The notes under the pieces are model-generated. The model was given only the letters and a program-made list of their open reading frames with translations. It had not been told where the DNA came from and did not search any database. The translations under genes were made by a program, and so were the position numbers. From NCBI RefSeq assembly GCF_021608265.1, contig NZ_JAKIHP010000001.1, positions 186,001 through 250,000 of the forward strand: a DNA stretch of 64,000 nucleotides, read 5' to 3'. This document shows, one piece after another, positions 38,634 to 48,767 of this stretch; the first letter of the stretch is position 1, and the number at the start of each line of letters is the position of its first letter. Source of the DNA: Flavobacterium wongokense (GTDB taxonomy: Bacteria; Bacteroidota; Bacteroidia; Flavobacteriales; Flavobacteriaceae).

Positions 38634-41600
38634 TTATTCTTCTAATCTGATGTCTAATCCAAGACCTTTCAATTCATGCATCAATACATTGAATGATTCT
38701 GGCAATCCTGGTTCTGGCATAGACTCTCCCTTAACGATTGCCTCGTAAGTTTTAGCTCTACCAATAACGTCATCCGATTTAACAGTCAATATTTCTCTAA
38801 GCGTGCTTGATGCTCCATAAGCTTCAAGTGCCCAAACCTCCATTTCTCCAAAACGCTGACCTCCAAATTGAGCTTTACCTCCAAGTGGCTGTTGTGTAAT
38901 AAGAGAGTATGGACCGATAGAACGTGCGTGCATCTTATCATCAACCATGTGTCCAAGTTTCAACATATAAATCACTCCGACAGTTGCTGCCTGATGGAAA
39001 CGCTCTCCAGTTCCACCATCATACAAATAAGTATGACCAAAACGTGGAATTCCGGCTTCATCAGTAAGTTCATTGATTTGGTCTAATGTTGCTCCGTCAA
39101 AAATTGGTGTAGCATAAGTTCTACCCAAGTTCATTCCGGCCCAACCAAGAACAGTCTCATAAATCTGACCGATGTTCATACGCGAAGGTACACCAAGTGG
39201 ATTCAATACGATATCAACCGGAGTTCCATCTTCTAAGAATGGCATATCCTCATGACGAACGATACGAGCCACAATACCTTTGTTTCCGTGACGTCCCGCC
39301 ATTTTATCACCCACTTTCAACTTACGTTTCTTAGCGATGTAAACTTTAGCCAATTTCAAGATACCAGCTGGTAACTCATCTCCAACAGTGATGGTGAATT
39401 TCTCTCTTCTTAAAGCACCTTGTAAGTCGTTCAACTTGATTTTGTAATTGTGAATCAAGTCGTTAACTAAAGTATTTGACTCTTCGTCAGATACCCATTG
39501 CCCTTTGGTTAAGTGAGCGAAATCTTCAACTCCGTGTAACATTTTTAGGGTGTATTTTTTACCTTTTGGTAAAACCTCTTCTCCTAAATCGTTCATAACA
39601 CCCTGAGATGTTTTTCCGTTTACAATGTTGAATAATTTGTCAACCAATTTGTCTTTCAATTCAACAAATTTCGTTTCGAATTCCATTTCCAAAGACGTCA
39701 AATCGTCTTTATCCTTGGTACGTTTCTTTTTATCTTTTACCGCTCTTGCGAATAATTTTTTGTCTAAAACCACACCGTGTAATGATGGAGAAGCTTTTAA
39801 TGAAGCATCTTTCACATCACCAGCCTTATCCCCGAAGATTGCTCTAAGAAGTTTCTCTTCCGGAGTTGGATCTGATTCTCCTTTTGGTGTAATTTTTCCG
39901 ATAAGAATGTCGCCAGGCTTAACTTCAGCCCCGATTCTGATCATTCCGTTCTCATCCAAATCTTTGGTTGCTTCTTCAGAAACGTTCGGGATATCATTAG
40001 TCAACTCTTCGTTACCTAATTTAGTATCCCTAACTTCCAAAGAATAATCATCAACGTGGATAGACGTGAAGATATCATCACGAACCACTTTTTCAGAAAT
40101 CACAATCGCATCCTCGAAGTTATACCCTTTCCAAGGCATAAACGCAACTTTAAGGTTTCTACCCAAAGCCAACTCTCCGTTTTGCGTGGCATATCCTTCG
40201 CAAAGTACCTGTCCTAATTTCACTCTGTCACCTTTTCTAACGATAGGTTTCAGGTTGATAGACGTACTTTGGTTCGTTTTTCTAAATTTGATTAACTGGT
40301 ATGTTTTTTCATCTGGGTCAAAACTTACCATTCTTTCAGCTTCAGTCCTGTCGTATTTGATGGTAATCATGTTCGCATCAACGTACTCAACAGTACCGTT
40401 TCCTTCAGCATTAATCAATACTCTTGAATCAGAAGCAACCTGTCTTTCTAATCCAGTTCCAACAATCGGTGCTTCAGGACGTAACAATGGTACAGCCTGA
40501 CGCATCATGTTTGATCCCATCAACGCACGGTTCGCATCATCATGTTCCAAAAATGGAATCAATGAAGCCGAAATCGATGCAATCTGGTTAGGAGCAACGT
40601 CTGTATAATGAACCTGTCCTGGATCAACAACCGGGAAATCACCTTCTTCACGGGCAATAACCTTATCGGCAGTGATTTTTCCTTTTCCGTCCATTTCAAT
40701 GTTTGCCTGAGCAATCATTTTTCCTTCTTCTTCTTCTGCGCTTAAGTAAATTGGTTCAGCAGTTAAATCAACCACACCATTTTTAACTTCACGGTAAGGA
40801 GTTTCGATGAATCCCATTCCGTTCACTTTAGCGTAAACACCAAGTGATGAAATCAATCCGATGTTTGGTCCCTCAGGAGTTTCAATTGGGCAAAGTCTTC
40901 CGTAGTGCGTATAGTGAACGTCACGTACCTCAAATCCTGCTCTTTCTCTTGAAAGTCCACCTGGTCCAAGTGCTGACAATCTTCTTTTGTGCGTAATCTC
41001 AGCCAATGGATTTGTTTGATCCATGAATTGAGATAACTGGTTCGTACCAAAGAAAGAGTTGATAACTGATGACAATGTTTTTGCATTGATCAAATCAATT
41101 GGTGTAAACACCTCGTTATCCCTAACGTTCATTCTTTCACGGATAGTACGCGCCATACGCGCTAAACCAACACCGAATTGTTGTGACAATTGTTCTCCAA
41201 CTGTTCTAACACGACGGTTTGATAAGTGATCGATATCATCAATATCCGCTTTCGCGTTGATTAATTCGATTAAGTATTTTACAATGGTAATGATATCCTC
41301 TTTGGTCAAGACCTGCTTTTCCATTGGGATATCCAAACCAAGTTTTTTGTTCATTCTGTAACGACCTACTTCACCTAAGTTGTAACGTTGGTCAGAGAAG
41401 AACAATTTATCTATGATACCACGAGCCGTTTCCTCATCAGGCGGTTCTGCATTACGCAACTGACGGTAAATGTGCTCAACGGCTTCTTTTTCAGAGTTTG
41501 TTGGATCTTTTTGTAACGTATTGTGGATGATTGCATAATCACCTTGATTCGCATCTTCCTTGTGTAACAAAATAGATTTAACGTTAGAATCGATGATTTC

Positions 41601-42446
41601 TTCCACATTATCTTTGTCAATAATAGTGTCACGGTCAAGGATAATCTCGTTACGTTCGATAGAAACTACCTCTCCGGTATCCTCATCTACGAAATCTTCA
41701 TGCCAGGTATTTAATACTCTCGCTGCTAATTTTCTACCGATATATTTTTTAAGTCCTGTTTTAGAAACCTTAATCTCTTCAGCAAGGTCGAAAATCTCAA
41801 GGATATCCTTATCTCTTTCGAAACCGATTGCACGGAATAAAGTAGTTACAGGTAATTTTTTCTTTCTGTCGATATAAGCATACATCACGCTGTTGATATC
41901 GGTAGCGAATTCAATCCATGAACCTTTGAAAGGAATTACCCTAGCTGAATATAACTTCGTACCATTTGCGTGGAAAGACTGACCAAAGAATACTCCTGGA
42001 GAACGGTGTAATTGGGAAACAACCACACGCTCAGCACCATTGATTACGAAAGTACCGCTTGGTGTCATATAAGGAATAGTTCCTAAGTAAACATCCTGTA
42101 CAATCGTTTCAAAATCCTCGTGCTCTGGGTCAGTACAATAAAGTTTCAGACGTGCTTTTAACGGCACACTGTATGTTAAACCTCTTTCGATACACTCTTG
42201 AATAGTGTAACGTGGTGGGTCAACAAAATAATCTAGGAACTCCAATACAAATTGGTTTCTTGTATCAGTGATTGGAAAGTTTTCCATGAAGGTGTTGTAT
42301 AAACCTTCGTTGCCTCTTTCGTCTGATTTCGTTTCCAATTGGAAGAAATCTTGGAAGGATTTTACCTGAACATCCAGGAAATCCGGATATTGAGGAATGT
42401 TTTTGGTAGAGGCAAAATTCAATCTTTCAGTCTGATTTGTTATCAT
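38634..42446 (-). CDS. rpoB: DNA-directed RNA polymerase subunit beta
   Basis: Second-largest RNA polymerase subunit, 1270 residues from the ATG at 42446 ([11 protein letters not shown]); a methionine one codon earlier is also possible. The rifampicin-binding cluster (about 458-495) reads [20 protein letters not shown] and [13 protein letters not shown], so the residues matching E. coli D516, H526 and S531 are wild type. The conserved active-site words GRHGNKGI and the C-terminal [11 protein letters not shown] are present. It follows rplL after a 267-bp leader that contains a long hairpin, as in other bacteria where attenuation or RNA processing lowers rpoB output relative to ribosomal proteins. 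Confidence 0.99.
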   Translation of the reverse strand: MITNQTERLNFASTKNIPQYPDFLDVQVKSFQDFFQLETKSDERGNEGLYNTFMENFPITDTRNQFVLEFLDYFVDPPRYTIQECIERGLTYSVPLKARLKLYCTDPEHEDFETIVQDVYLGTIPYMTPSGTFVINGAERVVVSQLHRSPGVFFGQSFHANGTKLYSARVIPFKGSWIEFATDINSVMYAYIDRKKKLPVTTLFRAIGFERDKDILEIFDLAEEIKVSKTGLKKYIGRKLAARVLNTWHEDFVDEDTGEVVSIERNEIILDRDTIIDKDNVEEIIDSNVKSILLHKEDANQGDYAIIHNTLQKDPTNSEKEAVEHIYRQLRNAEPPDEETARGIIDKLFFSDQRYNLGEVGRYRMNKKLGLDIPMEKQVLTKEDIITIVKYLIELINAKADIDDIDHLSNRRVRTVGEQLSQQFGVGLARMARTIRERMNVRDNEVFTPIDLINAKTLSSVINSFFGTNQLSQFMDQTNPLAEITHKRRLSALGPGGLSRERAGFEVRDVHYTHYGRLCPIETPEGPNIGLISSLGVYAKVNGMGFIETPYREVKNGVVDLTAEPIYLSAEEEEGKMIAQANIEMDGKGKITADKVIAREEGDFPVVDPGQVHYTDVAPNQIASISASLIPFLEHDDANRALMGSNMMRQAVPLLRPEAPIVGTGLERQVASDSRVLINAEGNGTVEYVDANMITIKYDRTEAERMVSFDPDEKTYQLIKFRKTNQSTSINLKPIVRKGDRVKLGQVLCEGYATQNGELALGRNLKVAFMPWKGYNFEDAIVISEKVVRDDIFTSIHVDDYSLEVRDTKLGNEELTNDIPNVSEEATKDLDENGMIRIGAEVKPGDILIGKITPKGESDPTPEEKLLRAIFGDKAGDVKDASLKASPSLHGVVLDKKLFARAVKDKKKRTKDKDDLTSLEMEFETKFVELKDKLVDKLFNIVNGKTSQGVMNDLGEEVLPKGKKYTLKMLHGVEDFAHLTKGQWVSDEESNTLVNDLIHNYKIKLNDLQGALRREKFTITVGDELPAGILKLAKVYIAKKRKLKVGDKMAGRHGNKGIVARIVRHEDMPFLEDGTPVDIVLNPLGVPSRMNIGQIYETVLGWAGMNLGRTYATPIFDGATLDQINELTDEAGIPRFGHTYLYDGGTGERFHQAATVGVIYMLKLGHMVDDKMHARSIGPYSLITQQPLGGKAQFGGQRFGEMEVWALEAYGASSTLREILTVKSDDVIGRAKTYEAIVKGESMPEPGLPESFNVLMHELKGLGLDIRLEE

Positions 42447-42653
42447 CAATGGAGAAAATTTTGATTTAAAAAAAGTAATTTGTTGTGTGTAAAAACACTG
42501 TTTAATCTATACTTTCCTTTTTTTGATAATCAATACCTCTTAAAAATAAACCAGGAAATTAGTCTATTTTTTTCTTCGTAATTGATTAAAAGCTTATTCG
42601 TAACTTAAGCTATGTGGGAATAAAATTGGATATAATTTTATTATACGAAAAAT

Positions 42654-42691
42654 GGTTTAGGCCCTTGGACGCTTTGTCCAAGGCCTAAACC
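42654..42691 (-). promoter_or_regulatory. rplL-rpoB intergenic hairpin (attenuator or processing site)
   Basis: A 16-bp stem with one bulged base (GGTTTAGG...CCTAAACC outside, CTTGGAC/GTCCAAG inside) and a loop of about five bases starts 23 bp after the rplL stop. On the minus strand it is followed by ATTTTTCG, a poor U tract, so partial termination or RNase III processing is more likely than full termination. Confidence 0.7.
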
Positions 42692-42713
42692 TGTTTCTAA
42701 AACTAGGTGTGAA

Positions 42714-43091
42714 TTATTTTAATTCAACAACAGCTCCAGCTTCTTCTAAAGATTTTTTCAAACCTTCAGCTTCTGCTTTAGTAACTCCTTCTTTAATGTT
42801 AGATGGCGCACCGTCTACTAAATCTTTAGCTTCTTTAAGACCTAAACCTGTTAATTCCTTAACAGCTTTAACTACTGCTAATTTAGAAGCACCAGCATCT
42901 TTAAGTACTACTGTGAATTCAGTTTGCTCTTCAGCAGCACCAGCGTCTCCACCAGCAGCACCTCCAGAAACTACTACAGCTGCAGCAGCTGGTTCGATAC
43001 CATACTCATCTTTTAATATTGTAGCTAAATCATTAACTTCTTTTACAGTTAAGTTAACTAATTGTTCTGCGAATTGTTTCAAATCTGCCAT
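42714..43091 (-). CDS. rplL: 50S ribosomal protein L7/L12
   Basis: 125-residue stalk protein that recruits translational GTPases. It has the N-terminal dimerisation part ([20 protein letters not shown]), an alanine- and glycine-rich hinge ([19 protein letters not shown]), and the C-terminal factor-binding domain with [20 protein letters not shown] and AGAVVELK at the end. It is cotranscribed with rplJ, 53 bp upstream. Confidence 0.98.
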   Translation of the reverse strand: MADLKQFAEQLVNLTVKEVNDLATILKDEYGIEPAAAAVVVSGGAAGGDAGAAEEQTEFTVVLKDAGASKLAVVKAVKELTGLGLKEAKDLVDGAPSNIKEGVTKAEAEGLKKSLEEAGAVVELK

Positions 43092-43144
43092 TTTTTCTAT
43101 CGTTTAAAATGTTCTTTAATTATTATTTTTTTAGTCTGCTCTAA

Positions 43145-43645
43145 TTATTCTGCTGTTTCTCCTTTTTGTTCAGCGTTGTTCAATAAAGCTGAAAGGATAC
43201 GTTTAGCAGGAGATTGAAGTAATCCGATGATTTCACCGATAACTTCTTCTTTAGATTTAAGCGACGCTAAGCTATCCAATAGGTTATCTCCAATGTAGAT
43301 TTCCTGGTTGATGTAAGCACCTTTAAATACTGGTTTATCAGATTTTTTTCTGAAATCCTTGATAATCTTAGCCGGAGCATTTGCAGTATCTGAAATGAAT
43401 ACAGAAGAGTTACCTTTTAAAATAGTTGGTAAATCACCATAATCATTTGTAGAAGCTTCCATTGCTTTTTCAAGCAAAGTATTTTTAACAACTTCTAATT
43501 TGATACCTGCTTTAAAGCAAGCTCTTCTTAAGTTTGAAGTTGTCTCAGCATCTAATCCAGAAGTATCTGCAATGTAGATTACACTTGTTTCAGCCAACTT
43601 TGCAGTTAAATCTTCTATCGCGATTGATTTTTCTTCTCTTGTCAT
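43145..43645 (-). CDS. rplJ: 50S ribosomal protein L10
   Basis: 166-residue stalk base protein that anchors L7/L12 dimers and, in enterobacteria, represses its own mRNA with them. It starts MTREEKSIAIEDLTAKL and contains RRACFKAGIKLEVVKNTLLEKA in the rRNA-binding domain. The C-terminal helix (LLQSPAKRILSALLNNAEQKG) is the L12-binding part. It lies 23 bp after rplA. Confidence 0.97.
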   Translation of the reverse strand: MTREEKSIAIEDLTAKLAETSVIYIADTSGLDAETTSNLRRACFKAGIKLEVVKNTLLEKAMEASTNDYGDLPTILKGNSSVFISDTANAPAKIIKDFRKKSDKPVFKGAYINQEIYIGDNLLDSLASLKSKEEVIGEIIGLLQSPAKRILSALLNNAEQKGETAE

Positions 43646-43668
43646 AATAAAATGTTTTTAACTACCAA

Positions 43669-44358
43669 TTATACTGCTTTAGGATCTAAGGCAATAGCAG
43701 GACTCATAGTACTTGACAAGTGAATAGACTTGATGTAAGCACCTTTCGCTGCAGTTGGTTTTAATTTGATTAATGTTTGAATAATTTCGTGGGCGTTCTC
43801 AGTAATCTGCTCTGCACCGAAAGAAATTCTTCCAATACCAGCGTGAACGATACCTGTTTTGTCAACTTTAAAGTCGATTTTACCAGATTTCACTTCCTGA
43901 ACCGCTTTTCCAACCTCCATAGTAACAGTACCGGTTTTAGGGTTTGGCATCAAACCTCTTGGTCCTAACACTCTTCCTAATGGTCCTAATTTACCCATGA
44001 TAGCAGGCATAGTGATGATTACATCAACATCTGTCCAACCATCTTTAATTTTTTGAAGGTAATCGTCCAATCCTACGTAATCAGCTCCAGCAGCTTTTGC
44101 TTCAGCTTCTTTGTCCGGAGTAACTAAAGCCAAAACTTTAGTATCTTTTCCAGTTCCGTGAGGAAGGGTTACAACACCTCTTACCATTTGATTTGCTTTT
44201 CTTGGATCTACTCCTAAACGAACAGCAATGTCTACAGACTCGTCAAATTTTGCAGAAGCAACAGTTTTCAATAAAGATGAAGCATCTTTTAATGAATACA
44301 ATTTGTTTTTCTCAATTTTTGAAGCAGCGTCTTTTTGTTTTTTTGTCAATTTTGCCAT
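43669..44358 (-). CDS. rplA: 50S ribosomal protein L1
   Basis: 229-residue protein of the L1 stalk, which moves deacylated tRNA from the E site and in many bacteria represses the rplKA mRNA. Typical words are [27 protein letters not shown] and [10 protein letters not shown]. Its start lies 3 bp after the rplK stop, so translation is coupled. Confidence 0.98.
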   Translation of the reverse strand: MAKLTKKQKDAASKIEKNKLYSLKDASSLLKTVASAKFDESVDIAVRLGVDPRKANQMVRGVVTLPHGTGKDTKVLALVTPDKEAEAKAAGADYVGLDDYLQKIKDGWTDVDVIITMPAIMGKLGPLGRVLGPRGLMPNPKTGTVTMEVGKAVQEVKSGKIDFKVDKTGIVHAGIGRISFGAEQITENAHEIIQTLIKLKPTAAKGAYIKSIHLSSTMSPAIALDPKAV

Positions 44359-44361
44359 GTC

Positions 44362-44808
44362 TTATCCTTTGTTTAGAGGAGAATCTCCTGTTACAGTTAA
44401 TCCCATTGATCTAGCTGTTCCAGCAATCATGCTCATAGCAGATTCGATAGTGAACGCATTTAAATCAGTCATCTTGTCTTCAGCAATCGTTTTGATTTGG
44501 TCCCAAGAAACGTTACCAACTTTACGACGATTAGGCTCTCCAGAACCAGATTTTAATTTAGCAGCATCCAATAATTGAATTGCAGCAGGTGGAGTTTTCA
44601 CGACAAAATCGAATGATTTGTCTTTATACACGGTAATTTGTACCGGTAACACTTTGCCAGGTTGATCTTGTGTTCTAGCATTAAATTGCTTACAGAACTC
44701 CATGATATTAACACCAGCAGCTCCCAGAGCAGGTCCAACCGGTGGCGATGGGTTCGCAGCACCTCCCTTAACTTGTAGTTTAACTACTTTACTAATCTCT
44801 TTAGCCAT
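44362..44808 (-). CDS. rplK: 50S ribosomal protein L11
   Basis: 148-residue protein of the GTPase-associated centre, needed for stringent-response sensing on the ribosome. The proline-rich switch [20 protein letters not shown] and the C-terminal rRNA-binding part with [11 protein letters not shown] are intact. The gene starts 65 bp after nusG. Confidence 0.98.
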   Translation of the reverse strand: MAKEISKVVKLQVKGGAANPSPPVGPALGAAGVNIMEFCKQFNARTQDQPGKVLPVQITVYKDKSFDFVVKTPPAAIQLLDAAKLKSGSGEPNRRKVGNVSWDQIKTIAEDKMTDLNAFTIESAMSMIAGTARSMGLTVTGDSPLNKG

Positions 44809-44873
44809 TGTTTAATAAAAAATTGCATCGGTCTGTGGAAGCAGACGTTTGCGGTTTATAATAGTGTAACAAA

Positions 44874-45425
44874 TTATACTTTTTCAACTTGCATAAAAGC
44901 CAGTTCCAATGGTGTTTTTCTTCCGAAAATCTTAACCATTACTTCCAGCTTACGCTTATCCTCATTAATTTTTTCAATAGTTCCGTTAAAACCGTTGAAA
45001 GGACCATCTACCACCTTGATTGTTTCACCAATGGTATATGGTATGTTTTGATTGTCAGTATTCACAGCCAACTCGTCAACTTTTCCAAGCATTCTGTTAA
45101 CTTCTGACATTCTCAATGGAACAGGATCACCACCTTTTACTTCACCTAAAAATCCTATTACACCAGTAATTGATTTGATAATGTGTGGTATCTCACCAAT
45201 CAGATTAGCCTCTATCATTACATAACCGGGAAAATAAACTTTATCCTTAGCTATTTTTTTCCCATCTCTTACCTGAACCACTTTTTCAGTAGGCACAAGG
45301 ACCTGGGAAATGTAATCAGCCATTCCTAATCTATTGATTTCAGTTTCGATGTAAGCTTTGACTTTGTTTTCCTGTCCGCTTACAGCTCTAACCACATACC
45401 ATTTCTTTACATTATTATCAGCCAT
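44874..45425 (-). CDS. nusG: Transcription elongation and antitermination factor NusG
   Basis: 183-residue elongation factor. The NGN domain starts KKWYVVRAVSGQENKVKAYIE and contains VYFPGYVMIEANL; the C-terminal KOW domain contains VVDGPFNGFNGTIEKINEDK. It binds RNA polymerase and couples it to ribosomes or Rho. It is 10 bp after secE, the conserved secE-nusG pair. Confidence 0.98.
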   Translation of the reverse strand: MADNNVKKWYVVRAVSGQENKVKAYIETEINRLGMADYISQVLVPTEKVVQVRDGKKIAKDKVYFPGYVMIEANLIGEIPHIIKSITGVIGFLGEVKGGDPVPLRMSEVNRMLGKVDELAVNTDNQNIPYTIGETIKVVDGPFNGFNGTIEKINEDKRKLEVMVKIFGRKTPLELAFMQVEKV

Positions 45426-45435
45426 TTCAGAGAAA

Positions 45436-45633
45436 TTATGATTTAATCAAATTAAAAATCCCTGCGATTGCTTTGGCACACATTTCGTCAACGCCCCATG
45501 TTGCTAAAGCGAAAACAATTGAAAATACAGCCACTACAATAGTTAAACGCTGAACTTCAGACCACTCTGGCCAAGTAACATTTGATTTTAATTCTTCAAA
45601 TGCCTCTGATATATAATTAACAACTTTTGTCAT
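45436..45633 (-). CDS. secE: Preprotein translocase subunit SecE
   Basis: 65-residue inner-membrane subunit of the SecYEG channel. It is the short single-span form: an amphipathic helix (EAFEELKSNVTWPEWSEVQR) with the conserved W-P-x-W, followed by one membrane helix (LTIVVAVFSIVFALATWGVD). It lies between tRNA-Trp and nusG. Confidence 0.96.
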   Translation of the reverse strand: MTKVVNYISEAFEELKSNVTWPEWSEVQRLTIVVAVFSIVFALATWGVDEMCAKAIAGIFNLIKS

Positions 45634-45648
45634 TGTATTTTATTTTTG

Positions 45649-45719
45649 CACGGGCGGAGGGATTCGAACCCCCATCAACGGTTTTGGAGACCGCTATTCT
45701 ACCCTTGAACTACGCCCGT
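45649..45719 (-). tRNA. tRNA-Trp (anticodon CCA)
   Basis: Full cloverleaf on the minus strand: acceptor ACGGGCG/CGCCCGT, anticodon loop TCTCCAAAA with CCA, T loop GTTCGAATC. The 3' CCA is not encoded. It sits between tuf and secE, the place conserved in many bacteria. Confidence 0.97.
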
Positions 45720-45730
45720 TGATTATTATT

Positions 45731-45764
45731 AAAAAACAGCAGAGCACCAAATGGTTCTCTGCTG
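45731..45764 (-). terminator. Terminator between tuf and tRNA-Trp
   Basis: On the minus strand CAGCAGAG...CTCTGCTG forms a long stem around ACCATTTGGT and is followed by six T. It probably reduces read-through from tuf into tRNA-Trp and secE. Confidence 0.8.
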
Positions 45765-45783
45765 AATTTCTATTTTATTTAAA

Positions 45784-46971
45784 TTATTCTACGATTTCAG
45801 TAACCTGACCCGCACCAACTGTTCTACCACCTTCACGGATAGCGAAACGCAAACCTACGTTCATTGCAATTGGGCTTAATAAAGCTACGTCAATAGTTAA
45901 GTTATCACCTGGCATTACCATCTCTACACCTGCTGGTAAAGAAATAACTCCTGTTACGTCAGTTGTACGTACGTAGAACTGTGGACGGTAGTTATTGTGG
46001 AATGGAGTGTGACGACCACCTTCTTCTTTTTTCAAGATATAAACCTCAGCTTTAAATTTAGCGTGTGGTTTTACTGAACCTGGCTTAATGATAACCATAC
46101 CTCTTTTGATATCAGCTTTGTCGATACCTCTTAAAAGTAGACCTACGTTATCTCCAGCTTCACCTCTGTCAAGGATTTTACGGAACATCTCAACTCCAGT
46201 GATTGTAGAAGTTAATTTGTCAGCTCCCATACCGATGATTTCAACAGGATCTCCAGTGTTAGCAACTCCAGTTTCGATACGACCTGTAGCAACAGTTCCA
46301 CGACCTGTAATTGTAAATACGTCCTCAACTGGCATCAAGAATGGTTTAGCAACGTCACGTACTGGCTCTTCGATCCAGTTGTCAACAGCTTCCATCAATT
46401 CGATGATTTTTGGTACCCAGTTTGGATCATTGTTCAATCCACCTAAAGCAGAACCTTGAACAACAGGACCATTATCTCCATCATAATCGTAGAAAGATAA
46501 CAAGTCTCTGATTTCCATTTCAACCAGCTCTAAAAGCTCAGCATCATCAACCATATCCACTTTGTTCATGAATACAACGATTCTTGGAATACCTACCTGA
46601 CGTCCTAAAAGGATGTGCTCACGTGTTTGTGGCATTGGTCCGTCAGTAGCAGCTACTACTAAGATAGCACCGTCCATTTGAGCAGCACCAGTAACCATGT
46701 TCTTAACGTAATCCGCGTGACCTGGACAGTCAACGTGTGCGTAGTGACGGTTAGCAGTTTCGTACTCAACGTGAGAAGTGTTGATAGTAATACCTCTTTC
46801 TTTTTCTTCCGGAGCATTATCAATTTGGTCAAATGATTTTGCTTGACAATATCCAGCATCAGACAATACTTTAGTGATTGCTGCAGTTAATGTAGTTTTT
46901 CCGTGGTCAACGTGCCCAATCGTTCCGATGTTTAAGTGGGGCTTGTTACGGTTAAAATTTTCTTTTGCCAT
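45784..46971 (-). CDS. tuf: Elongation factor Tu
   Basis: 395-residue GTPase that carries aminoacyl-tRNA to the ribosome. The G domain has [13 protein letters not shown], the switch I region [23 protein letters not shown] and NKVD; the domain 2 and 3 words [13 protein letters not shown] and [16 protein letters not shown] follow. It is flanked by tRNA genes on both sides and is the only tuf copy in the window. Confidence 0.99.
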   Translation of the reverse strand: MAKENFNRNKPHLNIGTIGHVDHGKTTLTAAITKVLSDAGYCQAKSFDQIDNAPEEKERGITINTSHVEYETANRHYAHVDCPGHADYVKNMVTGAAQMDGAILVVAATDGPMPQTREHILLGRQVGIPRIVVFMNKVDMVDDAELLELVEMEIRDLLSFYDYDGDNGPVVQGSALGGLNNDPNWVPKIIELMEAVDNWIEEPVRDVAKPFLMPVEDVFTITGRGTVATGRIETGVANTGDPVEIIGMGADKLTSTITGVEMFRKILDRGEAGDNVGLLLRGIDKADIKRGMVIIKPGSVKPHAKFKAEVYILKKEEGGRHTPFHNNYRPQFYVRTTDVTGVISLPAGVEMVMPGDNLTIDVALLSPIAMNVGLRFAIREGGRTVGAGQVTEIVE

Positions 46972-47032
46972 TTTAATTAATTTTAAACTTAGTTATATAT
47001 ATTTATTAGTGTTCAATTTTCAATTTAATTTG

Positions 47033-47104
47033 AGCCAACTACGGGAATTGAACCCGTGACCTCTTCCTTACCAAGGAAGCACTCTACCCCTGAGCTAAGT
47101 CGGC
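47033..47104 (-). tRNA. tRNA-Thr (anticodon GGU)
   Basis: Minus-strand cloverleaf with acceptor GCCGACT/AGTTGGC, anticodon stem CTTCC/GGAAG around loop TTGGTAA, and T arm CGGGTTCAATTCCCG. It lies 61 bp upstream of tuf. Confidence 0.96.
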
Positions 47105-47266
47105 AAGGAATCATAAACGTTTGCCTTTTAACCTTCGGGTTATGAGCCCGACGACAGGATTACCTCGCTTCACTCGGTGATCCGTAAAGGTGAACCTTTA
47201 CTAAAGTTTTGCTTTTCACGCACTTTCAAAAGCGAGCTTTTGACGTGCGCTTAATCAAAACTTTTG
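47105..47266 (-). repeat. Palindrome-rich spacer with an initiator-tRNA anticodon-arm fragment
   Basis: This 162-bp spacer separates tRNA-Tyr from tRNA-Thr(GGU). At 47130-47155 the minus strand holds the anticodon arm CGGGCTCATAACCCG with flanks that continue the match to bacterial initiator tRNA-Met for about 24 nt; the rest of a tRNA is missing. Next to it lie several palindromes: TAAAGGT/ACCTTTA near 47190, and a nested stem within 47204-47266 (AAAGTTTTG/CAAAACTTT outside, CAAAAGC/GCTTTTG inside). Enterobacterial clusters of this type carry tRNA-Gly here; no complete tRNA is found. Confidence 0.6.
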
Positions 47267-47347
47267 TGGGGAGAGCAGGATTCGAACCTGCGAAGTTCTC
47301 ACAGCAGATTTACAGTCTGCCCTCGTTGGCCGCTTGAGTATCTCCCC
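47267..47347 (-). tRNA. tRNA-Tyr (anticodon GUA)
   Basis: Class II tRNA on the minus strand: acceptor GGGGAGA/TCTCCCC, anticodon loop with GTA inside ACTGTAAAT, a variable arm around GTGAGAACTTC, and T loop GTTCGAATC. Confidence 0.96.
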
Positions 47348-47371
47348 TAACCATATTTCAATAAAAAAAAG

Positions 47372-47445
47372 AGCCGGCGGAGGGACTCGAACCCACGACC
47401 TGCTGATTACAAATCAGCTGCTCTAGCCAACTGAGCTACGCTGGC
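47372..47445 (-). tRNA. tRNA-Thr (anticodon UGU)
   Basis: Minus-strand cloverleaf with anticodon TGT in loop TTTGTAA, stem CTGAT/ATCAG, and T loop GTTCGAGTC. The acceptor GCCAGCG faces CGCCGGC, leaving one A-C mismatch at the fourth pair; the other stems are intact, so the gene is probably functional. It is the first tRNA of the cluster in transcription order. Confidence 0.95.
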
Positions 47446-47454
47446 AACTTCAAT

Positions 47455-47482
47455 AAAAAAAGTCCGCTATTTCTAACGGACT
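47455..47482 (-). terminator. Hairpin terminator between hpf and the tRNA cluster
   Basis: On the minus strand AGTCCGTTA-GAAA-TAGCGGACT is followed by a T-rich tract. It has the same GAAA tetraloop as the giant-gene terminators and ends the rpsU-xerC-hpf unit before the tRNAs. Confidence 0.8.
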
Positions 47483-47536
47483 GCAAATGTATATCTTTTT
47501 GTTCTTTATTCAAAACATTTTTAAAAAAAAATTATT

Positions 47537-47839
47537 TTAGATATGTGTTCTGATTTTTTCCTTCCTTTTAATCAATAATCTTTCTAATGATTCTGCCGAA
47601 ACCTCTATTGCTTCCTCAAAAGTTTTGCATTGTTTTTTAACCATAAAATCATCTCCCGGAACATGGATTTTAACCTCTACAATTTTATTTTCTTTCTCGC
47701 TAGTCTTTTCAACCTTCAAAAAAACGTCAGAAGAGACTACTTTATCATAAAATTTTTCAAGTTTAGCTAATCTTTCATTAATGAAATCGACCAATTTTCT
47801 GTCAACAGTAAAGTTAACTGCATGAACATTTACCTTCAT
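47537..47839 (-). CDS. hpf: Ribosome hibernation-promoting factor, short HPF/YfiA type
   Basis: 100-residue protein of the HPF/RaiA family, the short form without the dimerising C-terminal domain. It starts MKVNVHAVNFTVDRKLVDFINERLAKLEKFYDKV and contains VEVKIHVPGDDFMVKKQCKTFEEAIE. Family members bind the 30S decoding centre in stationary phase and block tRNA and mRNA sites. It follows xerC by 30 bp; the order rpsU-xerC-hpf next to the tuf cluster is recurrent in flavobacteria. Confidence 0.93.
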   Translation of the reverse strand: MKVNVHAVNFTVDRKLVDFINERLAKLEKFYDKVVSSDVFLKVEKTSEKENKIVEVKIHVPGDDFMVKKQCKTFEEAIEVSAESLERLLIKRKEKIRTHI

Positions 47840-47869
47840 AATTAGTATTTTATTGATTAAACATTTGAA

Positions 47870-48766
47870 TTACTTTTTATTCCTGGGATGGGCATTATTA
47901 TACACTTTTTGGAGCTCTGCCAAACTGTTATGCGTATAAACCTGTGTTGATGCCAAACTGGAATGTCCTAATAATTCCTTCACCGAATTTATGTCTGCCC
48001 CATTGTTTAAAAGGTGTGTAGCAAAAGTATGCCTTAATATATGAGGACTTTTTTTTACCTTCTCAGAGACATTACTAAAGTAATAATTTATTAGCCGATA
48101 AACAAACGAATCGTTTAATTTAACTCCATTTAACAGTAGAAAAAAATATTCGCTATCCTTAACTTCTTGCAGCTGTGACCTTTCAGACAAATATTTTTTG
48201 ATCTCATCTCCAATTATAGGTAAAATCGGAATAATTCTTTCCTTGTTCCTCTTTCCCAGCACTTTAATGGTTTGATTCGACAAATCAATGTTTTGGACTT
48301 TCAAATTAATCAGCTCGGTCCTTCTGATTCCCGTGGTATAAAACAGGTCCACAATCAGTTTGTCCCGTAATCCTTCATAGCCTTCCTTGTAGGCAATTTG
48401 GTTCAAAACCATATCGAGTTCCTTTTCTGAAAAAGGGATTTGGATTTTTTTGGGCGATTTCAATGCCTTGTGCTTTAAAAGTGGGCTCGAGTCGATTTGC
48501 TTTGTCTTGAGCAAAAATTTGTAAAATGATTTTAAGGAAGAGATTTTCCGGTTGATGGACGAGTTTGAAATTCCATCATCTGAAAGCGAAACAATCCACG
48601 AACGTATCTGATTGTAATTGACCGCAACCAAATCATTGTCGTCATATTCGTTTGATAAAAAAGCTTCAAAAAAGCCAATGTCATTCAGGTAAGCCGTAAC
48701 GGTATGCTGGGAATAGTTTTTTTCCAGCAGCAAATAATCATGAAACTTGTCTTTAGAATTTCCCAT
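47870..48766 (-). CDS. xerC: Tyrosine recombinase, XerC/XerD family
   Basis: 298-residue recombinase with the size and layout of chromosomal Xer proteins: an N-terminal SAM-like core-binding domain (KFHDYLLLEKNYSQHTVTAYLNDI) and a catalytic domain. Catalytic residues are visible: Arg in TGIRRTEL (about 150), Lys in LGKRNKER, the HxxR pair in HILRHTFATHLL (about 241-244), His in LLGHSSLASTQVY and Tyr in VYTH (about 277). It probably resolves chromosome dimers at dif. Its context among housekeeping genes argues against a phage integrase. A terminator hairpin runs right up to its start codon. Confidence 0.92.
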   Translation of the reverse strand: MGNSKDKFHDYLLLEKNYSQHTVTAYLNDIGFFEAFLSNEYDDNDLVAVNYNQIRSWIVSLSDDGISNSSINRKISSLKSFYKFLLKTKQIDSSPLLKHKALKSPKKIQIPFSEKELDMVLNQIAYKEGYEGLRDKLIVDLFYTTGIRRTELINLKVQNIDLSNQTIKVLGKRNKERIIPILPIIGDEIKKYLSERSQLQEVKDSEYFFLLLNGVKLNDSFVYRLINYYFSNVSEKVKKSPHILRHTFATHLLNNGADINSVKELLGHSSLASTQVYTHNSLAELQKVYNNAHPRNKK

Positions 48767-48767
48767 A

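Noticed and set aside
47870..48766. Phage or island integrase beside tRNA genes
   Set aside because: The size and motifs fit chromosomal Xer recombinases, and it lies between rpsU and hpf in a housekeeping order with no island genes nearby.
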